A stretch of DNA of 64,000 nucleotides from Cobetia sp. cqz5-12 (GCF_016495405.1 NZ_CP044522.1:1798001-1862000), one strand, 5' to 3'. Positions 16,709-25,277 are shown, counted from the stretch's first letter. Notes: generated by a model not told the origin, from the sequence alone. Numbers and translations: made by a program.

Positions 16709-17603
16709 TTTCAAGATTGGCGTCGTGGGTATTCCCGGCAAGTGGTCGACCGAAGTGCTGGCGGATGCCATCGAAGCACGGACGGGCTTTCGTCTCGTGA
16801 TCGACATGGCGGCCGTCTCGCTGGACCTGACCCGCAACTGTCTCGAATTCCGTGACTCTGCCGGGGCGCGTCATGACCTGACCGAGCTGGATGCCCTGAT
16901 CGTCAAGAAGATCAGCGCGGAATATTCCCCGGGCAGCCTGGACCGCCTGGAGCTGCTGCGTGTCGCCGAAGCCAGGGGGGTGCGCGTCTTCAGTAGCGCG
17001 GAGAGCATGATTCGCCTGATCGACCGCCTGAGCTGCACGGTGACGCTGGCCAATGCCGAGGTACCGATGCCGGCCACGCTGGTCACCGAAGAGGTGACGG
17101 CGGCCTGCGAGGCCGTCAAGCGCTTCAAGGCCGCCGTCTTCAAGCCGCTTTTCTCCACCAAGGCGCGGGGCATGTGCATCATCGAGGACACCGATGATGA
17201 TGCCGCGCTGGAAGCTGGCGTGCGTGAGTTCGCCGCCGAGCATCCGATGATGTATCTGCAGCAGCGCCTCGACCTGCCGGGGCAGGATTACGGCATGGTC
17301 TTCGTCGGTGGCCGTTATCTGTGCAGCTACGCCCGAGTCAGTGGGGGCGATGCCTGGAATACCACCATCCACGCCGGTGGCAAGTACGCGCCCTTTGAGC
17401 CCTCCGAGAAGCTGATCGCGCTGGCGCAGCGGGCCCAGGCGCCGTTCAAGCTCGACTTCACCACCGTCGATGTCGCGCTGACCGATGACGGCCCGATCAT
17501 CTTCGAAGTCTCGGCCTTCGGTGGCTTCCGGGGGGCACTGGAAGGCGCCGGTGTCGATGCGGCGACCGCCTATCTCGATCATGTGATGGAGTGTCTGTCA
17601 TGA
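16701..17603 (+). CDS. RimK-like ATP-grasp enzyme (GAK-system type)
   Basis: 300 residues from a TTG at 16701, which has GGAGGAG 8 nt upstream and overlaps the stop of the preceding kinase gene by 8 nt. ATP-grasp features are AAVFKPLFSTKARGMCII (ATP-binding Lys), QQRLDLPGQDYGMVFVGG, VDVALTDDGPIIFEVSAFGG (metal-binding Glu near the C-terminus; the usual ExN is EVS here). Enzymes of this fold join a carboxylate to an amine through an acyl phosphate. I recall a family model named 'GAK system ATP-grasp enzyme' for proteins like this, always next to an HprK-related kinase. The substrate is unknown. It ends in an ATGA overlap with the next gene. Confidence 0.85.
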   Translation: MTDFKIGVVGIPGKWSTEVLADAIEARTGFRLVIDMAAVSLDLTRNCLEFRDSAGARHDLTELDALIVKKISAEYSPGSLDRLELLRVAEARGVRVFSSAESMIRLIDRLSCTVTLANAEVPMPATLVTEEVTAACEAVKRFKAAVFKPLFSTKARGMCIIEDTDDDAALEAGVREFAAEHPMMYLQQRLDLPGQDYGMVFVGGRYLCSYARVSGGDAWNTTIHAGGKYAPFEPSEKLIALAQRAQAPFKLDFTTVDVALTDDGPIIFEVSAFGGFRGALEGAGVDAATAYLDHVMECLS

Positions 17604-18793
17604 GTACGACGACCTGTGACAGCTCAGCCAGCCTTGCCATGCTGCCGTTTGCCGAGTGGACGGCCTCCGCCTGCTTCTCGGCGCTGACGCCGTCACGCCA
17701 GTGCCTGAGCGAGGCGTTGCTGTTCGAGGTGGATGACTTTCGCCTGTGTGTGATGACGGACATGCCACGGCTGCTGCAACGTCTGGCGACATATTTCCGC
17801 CATTGCGCGCGCATCGTGGCGCTCGACAATGTGCCGGGGGGAGCCAGGCTCGTGCATGTGCTCAAGGCGCCGGCCCTCAAGGACACGCCAGCGGCAGCGA
17901 AACTCGGCATCGTGCCCGAGGCCTTCGTCGATTGGATGCCGGAGCCCGGCAAGACACGCCGCAAGGACGCCATCATCGACCTGGCCGACGGGCGCCTGAT
18001 TCACAAGGTGCGCACGGGCATGGCCTTTCTGCGCAGCAACGACCACAACCTGGCGTTCGGGCCCTGTGAAGACAACGAGAGCCAGGTGATCAACTTCCTG
18101 CTCAATCTGCACATGTCGCATCTGCAGCAGAATGACGGCTTGATCTGTCACGCCTCGGCGCTGTCGAAGGGCGATCGCGCGGTGGCCATCGCAGCCTTCT
18201 CTGGCGGCGGCAAGTCCACCACCATGGTGAAGGCGCTCGACAATCCCGGGTTCGACTTCATCAGCAATGATCGGCTGTTCCTGGACCGGCCGGGGCGGGA
18301 GGGAACGCTGCGTGCCCGCGGCGTCGCCAAGTTGCCACGCATCAATCCCGGTACCATGCTCAACAATCCGCGTCTGCGCCCGCTGCTGGACCCCGCGCGT
18401 ATCGCTGGATATGAGGCGATGCCCCAGGAAGCGCTGTGGGATCTCGAAGAGAAGCATGACCTGATCATCGAAGACGTCTACGGCCCCGGGCGTATCCGTG
18501 CCAGCGGAGAGCTTGCGGCCATGGTGATACTCAACTGGACGCGCGGCAGCAAGGCGCCGCTCGAGGTGCGCGAGGTGGAGGTCTGCCGCAATGAAGCACT
18601 GATACGCGCGGTGATGAAGACACCGGGGCCCTTCCATCAGCAGCGGGATGGCCGTTTCGTGCCCAATGGCGCGAGCCTTGATCCCGCGCCGTATCTGGAG
18701 CGCCTGGCGGGAACCCGCGTGCTTGAGGTGACCGGGCGCGTGGACTTCTCCGCGCTGGTCGAGGATCACCTGACCCCCTTGCTGGAGGCCTGA
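17600..18793 (+). CDS. HprK-related kinase B
   Basis: 397 residues. The P-loop AAFSGGGKSTTMVKAL (about 198-213) and the downstream FISNDRLFLDRPG correspond to the Walker A and DD-type segments of HPr kinase/phosphorylase, embedded in a longer protein with an extra N-terminal domain (1-150). I recognise it as the 'HprK-related kinase B' type, whose target is unknown. No HPr gene lies in the window, so the phosphate acceptor is probably not PTS HPr. The start at 17600 overlaps the ATP-grasp stop (ATGA), and an alternative GTG lies 9 nt upstream. The gene is followed 2 nt later by a phosphohistidine-phosphatase fusion, a natural counter-enzyme. Confidence 0.85.
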   Translation: MSTTTCDSSASLAMLPFAEWTASACFSALTPSRQCLSEALLFEVDDFRLCVMTDMPRLLQRLATYFRHCARIVALDNVPGGARLVHVLKAPALKDTPAAAKLGIVPEAFVDWMPEPGKTRRKDAIIDLADGRLIHKVRTGMAFLRSNDHNLAFGPCEDNESQVINFLLNLHMSHLQQNDGLICHASALSKGDRAVAIAAFSGGGKSTTMVKALDNPGFDFISNDRLFLDRPGREGTLRARGVAKLPRINPGTMLNNPRLRPLLDPARIAGYEAMPQEALWDLEEKHDLIIEDVYGPGRIRASGELAAMVILNWTRGSKAPLEVREVEVCRNEALIRAVMKTPGPFHQQRDGRFVPNGASLDPAPYLERLAGTRVLEVTGRVDFSALVEDHLTPLLEA

Positions 18794-18795
18794 AC

Positions 18796-19788
18796 ATGCG
18801 TCGTGAACTGCTGTTGATGCGCCACGCAAAGTCGGACTGGTCAGTGGCAGCTGACGACTTCCATCGTCCGCTCAAGGAGCGCGGCAAGCGGGGCGCCCAG
18901 CGCATGGGGGCCTGGCTTGCCCAGCAAGCGCTGGTGCCGGATGCCATCCTGAGCTCGCCGGCCCTTCGGGCGCGCGCCACGGCGGAAAAGTGTGTCAAGT
19001 CGATGGGCCTCGGCGTCGACATGATCGAGCTCAAGCCTGCGCTTTACTGCGAGGAGGAGGCACCGCTGCTCAAGACGGTGCGCGCCTGTCCGGATAGTGT
19101 GCAGCGACTGATGATCATCGGCCATAACCCGGCATTGGAAGATGCGCTGGTCTGGTTGACCGGCAAGCGGCCGCGCCCGCCCAGGGAGACCAAGCTGCTG
19201 CCGACGGCAGCGGTGATCAAGCTGAGCTTCGAGGGGCGCTGGGAAGACCTGCGCTCCGGCCAGATGAGCCTGGAGCTGATCCAGCGTGTGCGTGCCTTGC
19301 CGGATGGCTTTCCCTGGCCATTCCCGGCCGGTGAGGAGCGCCGCGAGCGCCCCGCCTATTACTACCGCCAGTCGGCCGTCCTGCCTTGTCGCCTGCAAGG
19401 GGAGGGCGATGATGCCCGGTGGGAGGTGCTGTTGATCGGCTCTTCCTCCAACCGTCACTGGAGCCTGCCCAAGGGAATCGTCGAGCCGGGGCTGAGTCCG
19501 CTTGAGTCCGCGCTCAAGGAAGCCCGCGAGGAAGCGGGCATCGAGGCGGAGGCAATGGACAACGCAGCGTTGGAATTCAGTTATGAAAAGTGGGGGGCCC
19601 CTGTCGCTTCCAGTCTGCACGCGGTGAGAGTCGTGCACGAGCAAGAAGAAAGCGAGCGGGAGGAACCGCATCGCAGTCGGCGCTGGGTGGCGGCGGAGGT
19701 CGTGCCGAGCCTGTTGAAGAACCACGAGATGGGGCACGCCGCCATGGCATTGCTGGCAAGGCTTGAGGCGTCGCGCCAGGCGAAATGA
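18796..19788 (+). CDS. SixA-type phosphohistidine phosphatase fused to a Nudix hydrolase
   Basis: 330 residues. Residues 1-165 form a SixA-like histidine phosphatase: catalytic MRHAKSDW (His10), LSSPALRAR (Arg58) and IIGHNPALED (His110). Residues 190-325 form a Nudix domain with LPKGIVEPG and the Nudix helix from Gly227 to Ile249. The metal-binding Glu242, Glu245 and Glu246 are present, but the first Glu of the box is Leu233 and the Arg is Lys241. The order is the reverse of the mycobacterial MutT1 fusion (Nudix then histidine phosphatase). The PKG-x-x-E-x-G start is typical of enzymes hydrolysing dinucleoside or inositol polyphosphates. It starts 2 nt after the kinase gene. Confidence 0.88.
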   Translation: MRRELLLMRHAKSDWSVAADDFHRPLKERGKRGAQRMGAWLAQQALVPDAILSSPALRARATAEKCVKSMGLGVDMIELKPALYCEEEAPLLKTVRACPDSVQRLMIIGHNPALEDALVWLTGKRPRPPRETKLLPTAAVIKLSFEGRWEDLRSGQMSLELIQRVRALPDGFPWPFPAGEERRERPAYYYRQSAVLPCRLQGEGDDARWEVLLIGSSSNRHWSLPKGIVEPGLSPLESALKEAREEAGIEAEAMDNAALEFSYEKWGAPVASSLHAVRVVHEQEESEREEPHRSRRWVAAEVVPSLLKNHEMGHAAMALLARLEASRQAK

Positions 19789-19877
19789 TTGCTTGGACTG
19801 GCACCGTACGTGTCGACGCATGGCGAGGACCGCCAGCATGAATCAATACCGAGTGAAGACGGGAAGAGCGACGGCCG

Positions 19878-20594
19878 ATGACTGATGAACCGACAATCCG
19901 ACGTGTGGCATTGATTCGTCATGCCGACTATCACCAGCAGATTGATACCCCGAGCGCACTGCAGCCGTTTCCCTTGACCCGTCGCGGTGAGCGTCAGGCG
20001 CGTGAGGGAGCCGAGGAAGTGCTGACGCTGTGTCAGGCACATGGCTGGCAACCGGCCAGCACGGTACATGCCTCCAGCCTGTTGCGTGCCTGGCAGACGG
20101 CGCAGGTGATGAACGAGGTCATGGGTGACAGGACAGGGCGTGAGTTCTCGCTCATGGCACACGATGCCCTGTGGGAGCGCAGTCTGGGCAGCGCCGCCAA
20201 TCTGACCACGGCACAGATCGCCGAAGCGGTGCGTCATGACCCGCGCGTGGATTTCCTGCCGGCCGACTGGAAATCCAACAGCCATTTTCGTTTGCCGCTG
20301 CCGGGGGCTGAATCCCTGATGCAGGCCGGTCAGCGCGTGGCCGACTTCATGGCGTCGTTGCCGGCTTCCCCATCAGCCCTCACATCGGGCACCACGCTGA
20401 CACTGATCGTCGGCCATGGTGCGGCGCTGCGGCATGCGGCGCATCTGCTGGGCGTGCTGGACTTCGATCAGATTGCCGGGCTGAGCATGCATCATGCGCG
20501 GCCGGTGGTCATCGAGGAGCATCTGTCCGGGTCATGGCGGCATGTGGCTGGCGAGTGGAAGGTGCGCCAGCGTCACGAGCCCGCGCAGGATTGA
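19878..20594 (+). CDS. Histidine phosphatase superfamily protein (phosphoglycerate-mutase-like)
   Basis: 238 residues. The catalytic set is complete: LIRHADYH (Arg14, His15), HASSLLRAWQTAQ (second Arg), DALWERSLG (acid Glu) and LIVGHGAALRHA (second His). It is cytoplasmic, with no signal peptide. It is the second histidine phosphatase in the run, distinct from the SixA half of the previous protein, and lies 89 nt downstream on the same strand. The substrate could be a small phosphorylated metabolite or a phosphoprotein. Confidence 0.85.
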   Translation: MTDEPTIRRVALIRHADYHQQIDTPSALQPFPLTRRGERQAREGAEEVLTLCQAHGWQPASTVHASSLLRAWQTAQVMNEVMGDRTGREFSLMAHDALWERSLGSAANLTTAQIAEAVRHDPRVDFLPADWKSNSHFRLPLPGAESLMQAGQRVADFMASLPASPSALTSGTTLTLIVGHGAALRHAAHLLGVLDFDQIAGLSMHHARPVVIEEHLSGSWRHVAGEWKVRQRHEPAQD

Positions 20595-20642
20595 GTGGGC
20601 GGCCCAGCCGGCGGAGTGCTGCGGACCCGGGGCGGACGGGGA

Positions 20643-20689
20643 GCTGGAAAAGCAGCGGGGCGGGGTGCTGGAAAAGCAGGGGGCGGAGT
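20643..20689. repeat. 24-bp imperfect direct repeat, two copies
   Basis: GCTGGAAAAGCAG followed by a G-rich tail occurs at 20643 and again at 20667. It lies in the 307-nt gap between the histidine phosphatase and phosphoesterase genes, which holds nothing else I recognise. Confidence 0.75.
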
Positions 20690-20901
20690 CATTGACAGCA
20701 AAGAAGCAGGCCTACGTACCAGCGCGATGCGAGCCTGTCATCTTTCTGCGATCAAACGGTCATAAGCTTGTCGCCCTGTGCTCGTGACCTCATCCCACAT
20801 TCCGCATACCTCAGGAAGGTCTCCAAGGAGCGGCAAGGCGCTTGCTTGCCACAAGCCGGTGAGTTCAACGAGGCAGGCAGATGCCACAAGGAGATATCCC
20901 A

Positions 20902-22194
20902 ATGACCCTCAATCCCCCCATGAGCGACGCCGTACCGCGTTACCGGGGCCCGACGCGCTATCTCAAGGCGCTGCCCAGTCATGCGGCTCAGTGGCCCGAG
21001 ACACATCAGCACCTGCGCGCCGGTGACAAGGTGTCCCACGCCGCTCGCAAGCTGGGCAGCAAGGACTGGCCGCGCCGCGATGTCATCTTCATCTCCGATG
21101 CGCATGCCGACGCGGAAGCCTTCATCGCGTCTCTGGTAGCCAGTGGCGGCGTGCGCCTGACCTCACGGGACCACCTGGTGTTGACGGCGCGGGGCAAGCG
21201 CAGTGTCTTCGTCATCGGCGGTGACTGCCTCGACAAGGGGCCCAGCAATCTGGAGCTGTTGGAAGCCCTGCGAACCTTGATGCGCAGCGGGGCGCGTCTC
21301 AAGTTGCTGGCGGGGAATCACGACATGCGGCTGATGCTGGCGCTGATGCGGCTGAGTCATGATGATTCGGCGCGGACCGATCATCTGTTCGTGCGCATGG
21401 GCGCCAAGGGGCTGGCGTTGCTCAAGGAAGTCTTCGATCACTATCTCGCTGACAGGCCGCGGGCGATGAAGAGCATTCCCTCGCGAAGTGAATGCCGTCG
21501 ACGCCTGTACCCGGGACCGGACTGGGCGGAGCAGTTTCGCAAATCGGCAGGCCATGTGCTCAAGGGGGAGGCGCTGGAGAAGGAGATCACTCGCCTGAGT
21601 GCCAAGGCCGATGGCTTCGAGCATGCCTGTGAGAAACATGGCCTCTCGTTGCGTCAGACCTATGCCGCCGCGCTCAAGGCCCACGAGCTGTTTCTCAAGC
21701 CCAGCGGGCGCTTTGCCTGGTTCTTCGACGAGATGCGCCTTGCCTATCGCAGTGGCGCCTTCCTGCATGTTCATGCAGGCGTGGATGATGCCTTCGCCAG
21801 ACGACTCGGCCGCCAGAAGGTCTCGCAGGTCAATCAGGAATTCCGGCGCATCCTGCGCGAAGACCCGTTCACCTTCTATTACGGTGAGCTGGCCAATGTA
21901 CTGCGCACCAAATATCGCAAGAGCGACATGGTGCTGAGCGCCGCAGGCGTCAAGCGCCTGCACAAGGTCGGCATTCGTGCCGTGATGCATGGCCACGTCA
22001 ATCATCAGGCGGGCCAGCAACTGGGCTGGCGCCATGGGCTTCTGCATATCGAGGGCGACGTCACCCTGGATCGCAATTCACGCCGCAAGGAAGGGCTGGA
22101 TGGCGTGGGCATGGGGGCGACGCTGATAGAAGCCTGTGGACGCATCGTCGGCATCAGCAATGACCATCCCGAGGTCAAGGTCTACGCGCCCTGA
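20902..22194 (+). CDS. Calcineurin-like metallophosphoesterase
   Basis: 430 residues. The dimetal motifs in order are FISDAHAD (Asp, His), IGGDCLDKGPSN (Asp), LAGNHDMR (Asn, His), FLHVHAGVDD (His) and VMHGHVNHQ (Gly-His). This is a full PP/ApaH-like active site, interrupted by a helical insertion (about 170-260) that is unusual for ApaH and may cover the site. I start at 20902 because AAGGAGA sits 8 nt before it; an in-frame ATG 21 nt upstream lacks this. It is cytoplasmic, and lies in the phospho-enzyme run just before the amphi-Trp gene (20-nt gap). Dinucleoside polyphosphates are a reasonable but unproven substrate. Confidence 0.85.
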   Translation: MTLNPPMSDAVPRYRGPTRYLKALPSHAAQWPETHQHLRAGDKVSHAARKLGSKDWPRRDVIFISDAHADAEAFIASLVASGGVRLTSRDHLVLTARGKRSVFVIGGDCLDKGPSNLELLEALRTLMRSGARLKLLAGNHDMRLMLALMRLSHDDSARTDHLFVRMGAKGLALLKEVFDHYLADRPRAMKSIPSRSECRRRLYPGPDWAEQFRKSAGHVLKGEALEKEITRLSAKADGFEHACEKHGLSLRQTYAAALKAHELFLKPSGRFAWFFDEMRLAYRSGAFLHVHAGVDDAFARRLGRQKVSQVNQEFRRILREDPFTFYYGELANVLRTKYRKSDMVLSAAGVKRLHKVGIRAVMHGHVNHQAGQQLGWRHGLLHIEGDVTLDRNSRRKEGLDGVGMGATLIEACGRIVGISNDHPEVKVYAP

Positions 22195-22214
22195 AACACG
22201 CACAGGAGAGGCAG

Positions 22215-22496
22215 GTGAAAGACGACAAGCAGGACAAGTCGCTGTTCCGACATGAATCATTGCAGTCCATTGATAGTGTCCAGGACATTCTCAAGGCGAT
22301 CATCAAGGGGCTGGGCAAGGGGCTTTTGTCATTTCGCGATGAGGACGGCGAGATACGGCTGGCACCGCGCGGCCTGATGACCCTCAAGATCACGGCGCGG
22401 CGAGAGGATGACCATCATCGTCTTGATATTCGCCTGTCATGGCATGCCAGGCCCGGTGCCAAGCGCAACAAGACGCTCAAGGTGCTTGATGAGTGA
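22215..22496 (+). CDS. Amphi-Trp domain protein
   Basis: 93 residues from a GTG preceded by AGGAGAG. The alternating pattern, with SLFRHESLQSIDSVQDIL, a Gly-rich turn, FRDEDGEIRLAPRG, and beta strands ending in LDIRLSW (the family's closing Trp), matches the small 'amphi-Trp' domain found beside GAK-type kinase and ATP-grasp genes. It might be the carrier or target of the kinases in this run; no experimental role is known to me. Its tail (HARPGAKRNKTLKVLDE) is basic. It ends the same-strand run. Confidence 0.8.
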   Translation: MKDDKQDKSLFRHESLQSIDSVQDILKAIIKGLGKGLLSFRDEDGEIRLAPRGLMTLKITARREDDHHRLDIRLSWHARPGAKRNKTLKVLDE

Positions 22497-22736
22497 GGGC
22501 AGCGTGCGCTGGCATTGATCCAGATCAAGTCTCTGCCAGTCCGCGGGCAGCGGAGAGATGGCCGGCATGTCCGCGCTCACGCGGCTATGGTACATGTAGC
22601 ATGCTGCATATTGGGTCGTGTCTGCTGCGACACGCCCCCTCCCCATGATCAGGACATGTCATTGATGCCTTCCTCCCCTCAGCGCCTGTGCGGTGCCGAT
22701 CAGCTCTCGTCTACCTTGCACTTCGCCAGCCCTGCG

Positions 22737-23660
22737 ATGAATCCTGCTGTCAGGCCTTCAAGGCGCTGGCAACAGTGGCTGACCGCCGTCGCGTTTGCCT
22801 GTCTACCGCTGGGTGCTCAGGCGGCAGACGATGCGCCAGCCGCTGACACGGCGCTCTCGGCGTCGGCCATTCAGGCCATCGAATCAGAAGTCGGCGCGCG
22901 AATCGGCGTGACCGTTCTGGATACCGCCGATGGCACCCGTTTCAGCTGGCGGGGAGATGAACGCTTCCCCATGAGCAGCACCTTCAAGGTGCTGGCCTGT
23001 GGTCATCTGCTCTCGCGGGTGGACGAAGGCCAGGAATCGTTGTCACGCAAGGTGGAGATTCACCCGGCGGATCTCGTGACCTATTCCCCCATCACCGAGC
23101 ACCACACCCAGGATGGTGGCCTGACGCTTGAGGCGTTATGCCATGCCACCATCACGACCAGCGACAATACCGCGGGTAACCTGATTCTCGACGCTCTGGG
23201 CGGCCCTGCCGCACTGACGGCCTATCTACGGCGTCTGGATGATGACAGCACGCGGCTGGACAGGCGTGAAACGGCGCTCAATGAGGCCACTCCCGGTGAC
23301 CCGCGTGATACCACTACGCCACACGCGATGGCTGCCACCCTGCAGCGATTGCTGGTGGGGGATGCGCTGAGCGAGCCATCGCGCCTTGCACTGCAGGGCT
23401 GGATGCTGGCCAACACCACCGGGGATGACAAGCTGCGGGCGGCCTTGCCCGATGACTGGCAGATCGCGGACAAGACCGGCGGCGGGGGATATGGCACCAA
23501 CAATGATGTTGCCATCCTGTGGCCACCGCTGCGTGCCCCGTTGATCGTGGCGGTCTATCTGACCGAAAGCGAGGCCGATCTGGCAGCGCGCAATGCCGCG
23601 ATTGCCGATGTCGGGCGTCTGCTGGTCGAAGAAGTGCTGGAGGGCGAAGCGAGTCGCTGA
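22737..23660 (+). CDS. Class A serine beta-lactamase
   Basis: 307 residues with a signal peptide ending LPLGAQA. All catalytic elements are present: S81-T-F-K84 (Ser70/Lys73), S142-D-N144 (SDN loop), E178-x-x-x-N182 in the omega loop (Glu166, Asn170) and K246-T-G (KTG). It hydrolyses penicillins and probably early cephalosporins in the periplasm, as class A enzymes do. The spectrum cannot be read from sequence. The chosen start gives a normal signal peptide. An in-frame ATG at 22656, preceded by CAGGA, would put about 27 extra residues in front. No AmpR-like regulator or mobile element is adjacent, so it looks like a resident chromosomal gene. Confidence 0.92.
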   Translation: MNPAVRPSRRWQQWLTAVAFACLPLGAQAADDAPAADTALSASAIQAIESEVGARIGVTVLDTADGTRFSWRGDERFPMSSTFKVLACGHLLSRVDEGQESLSRKVEIHPADLVTYSPITEHHTQDGGLTLEALCHATITTSDNTAGNLILDALGGPAALTAYLRRLDDDSTRLDRRETALNEATPGDPRDTTTPHAMAATLQRLLVGDALSEPSRLALQGWMLANTTGDDKLRAALPDDWQIADKTGGGGYGTNNDVAILWPPLRAPLIVAVYLTESEADLAARNAAIADVGRLLVEEVLEGEASR

Positions 23661-23856
23661 TGATGACGTTCCAGCAGGGCTTGCGTGAAGCATGGGCAAC
23701 TCAGCGTTGCCGTCATCGCGGCCAAGTTGCGCTTGTGGCGCCACCTCGGTGCCCGCATTGTGCTTGCACTGCGTCGGCAATGTCTGCACGGACCTTCTCG
23801 CCATGTTCGCGCCTGCACCTTGTCGAACCCGCCCTGTCTGCATCCAGAGGAATCCC

Positions 23857-24963
23857 ATGTCCACACTGTTTTCACCGCTTGCCCTCGGCCCGCTCACGCT
23901 GGACAACCGCATCATCATCGCGCCGATGTGCCAGTACTCCGCCGAGGAAGGACAGATGCAGGCCTGGCATGACCAGCATCTTGGCAATCTCGCCCAGTCC
24001 GGGGCCGGGCTTCTGATCTTCGAGGCCAGTGCCGTCGCCCCGGAAGGGCGCATCACCCACGGCGATGTCGGACTCTACGATGCGGCATGCCAGCAAGCCA
24101 TGCAGGGGGTCGTCGAGCGTATCCGCCGCTATTCACCGATGCCGCTGGCGGTGCAGATCGGTCATGCGGGACGCAAGGCATCCTGCCAGAAGCCCTGGGA
24201 GGGCGGCGCTGCCATCGCGCCCGGCAACGAAAACGGCTGGCAGGTACTCGCCCCCAGCGCGATCCCCTTCAGCGAAGGTGGGCCGCTGCCCGAGGCGATG
24301 AGTGGTGAGCAGATCCGCCGGACCATCGCGGACTTCGTGGCGGCGGCGCAGCGCGCCGTCGACATCGGCCTGGATGGCATTGAGCTGCATGCGGCGCATG
24401 GCTATCTGCTGCATGAATTCCTGTCGCCGCTCAGCAATCAGCGCGAGGATGACTACGGTGGCTCGCTCGAGAACCGCATGCGTCTGACGCTTGAAGTCTT
24501 TGACGCCGTGCGGGCCGCGATCCCGGAGTACGTCATGCTGGGCATCCGGATCAGCGCGACGGACTGGGTCGAGGGCGGCTGGGACCTCGAGCAGAGCATC
24601 GAACTTGCCAAGGCGCTGGACCGTCGTGGCTGTCACTATCTGCATGTCTCCAGCGGCGGGCTCAGCGCGCAGCAGCAGATTCCGGTGGAGCCCAACTACC
24701 AGGTGCCGCACGCCGAGGCCCTGAAGGCGCAGGTGAAGATGCCGGTGATCGCCGTCGGCCTGATCACCGAACCGCAGCAGGCCGAAGACCTGCTGGTGAA
24801 CGAGCGTGCCGATGCCATCGCGCTGGCGCGTGGCATCCTCTACGACCCGCGCTGGCCCTGGCATGCGGCCGCCGCACTGGGGGATACCGTCAAGGCCTCG
24901 CCCCAGTACCTGCGTTGCCAGCCGCATGGCCTGAAGTCATTGCTGGAGAATCAGCAGGACTGA
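23857..24963 (+). CDS. NADH:flavin oxidoreductase / old yellow enzyme (YqjM-like)
   Basis: 368 residues, a TIM-barrel FMN enzyme. Family motifs are FSPLALGPLTLDNRIIIAPMCQYS (N-terminus, with the Cys typical of YqjM-type members), QIGHAGRK, DGIELHAAHGYLLHEFLSPLSN (the His-x-x-His-like substrate site), NQREDDYGGSLENR and VGLITEPQQAEDLL. It reduces activated C=C bonds of enals, enones or nitro compounds using NAD(P)H. The start at 23857 follows AGAGG and begins the barrel; an upstream in-frame extension to 23692 carries no domain. It stands alone between beta-lactamase and dehydrogenase genes. Confidence 0.93.
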   Translation: MSTLFSPLALGPLTLDNRIIIAPMCQYSAEEGQMQAWHDQHLGNLAQSGAGLLIFEASAVAPEGRITHGDVGLYDAACQQAMQGVVERIRRYSPMPLAVQIGHAGRKASCQKPWEGGAAIAPGNENGWQVLAPSAIPFSEGGPLPEAMSGEQIRRTIADFVAAAQRAVDIGLDGIELHAAHGYLLHEFLSPLSNQREDDYGGSLENRMRLTLEVFDAVRAAIPEYVMLGIRISATDWVEGGWDLEQSIELAKALDRRGCHYLHVSSGGLSAQQQIPVEPNYQVPHAEALKAQVKMPVIAVGLITEPQQAEDLLVNERADAIALARGILYDPRWPWHAAAALGDTVKASPQYLRCQPHGLKSLLENQQD

Positions 24964-24989
24964 GCCGTGTGAAGCAACATTGAGGACTG

Positions 24990-25030
24990 ACGCCCGCGTT
25001 CACGAGCTCCTGCTCGCTGATCGCGGGCGT
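24990..25030 (+). terminator. Terminator after old yellow enzyme gene
   Basis: A 9-bp stem (ACGCCCGCG / CGCGGGCGT) with a second small stem (GAGC / GCTC) in its loop, followed by TTCTTGTTT. Confidence 0.75.
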
Positions 25031-25071
25031 TCTTGTTTGCTCAATCCCCCCTGGCGCCGTGATGCCTCGAG

Positions 25072-25121
25072 TTGAGGGAGGAGAATGGAGAGATATTTGA
25101 GGGAGGAGAATGAAAGATGTT
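25072..25121. repeat. 25-bp direct repeat, two copies, each carrying a Shine-Dalgarno-like core
   Basis: Two adjacent copies begin TTGAGGGAGGAGAATG at 25072 and 25097. Each copy has GGAGGAGAATG, which mimics a ribosome-binding site plus ATG, but no credible reading frame follows either. Confidence 0.8.
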
Positions 25122-25277
25122 TGCGTCTCCCCTTGTGGCTCAAGGCGGTGCTGCATCAGAAAGGCGATGAGGGAGCAGGGGAGCACGTGATGGTTGGCAG
25201 TAATTATACGAGTGTGCAATAGTGACGGAAGATCCATCGCAACCCATACGCTGCCAGTCGTGACACAAGGAGAGCCA

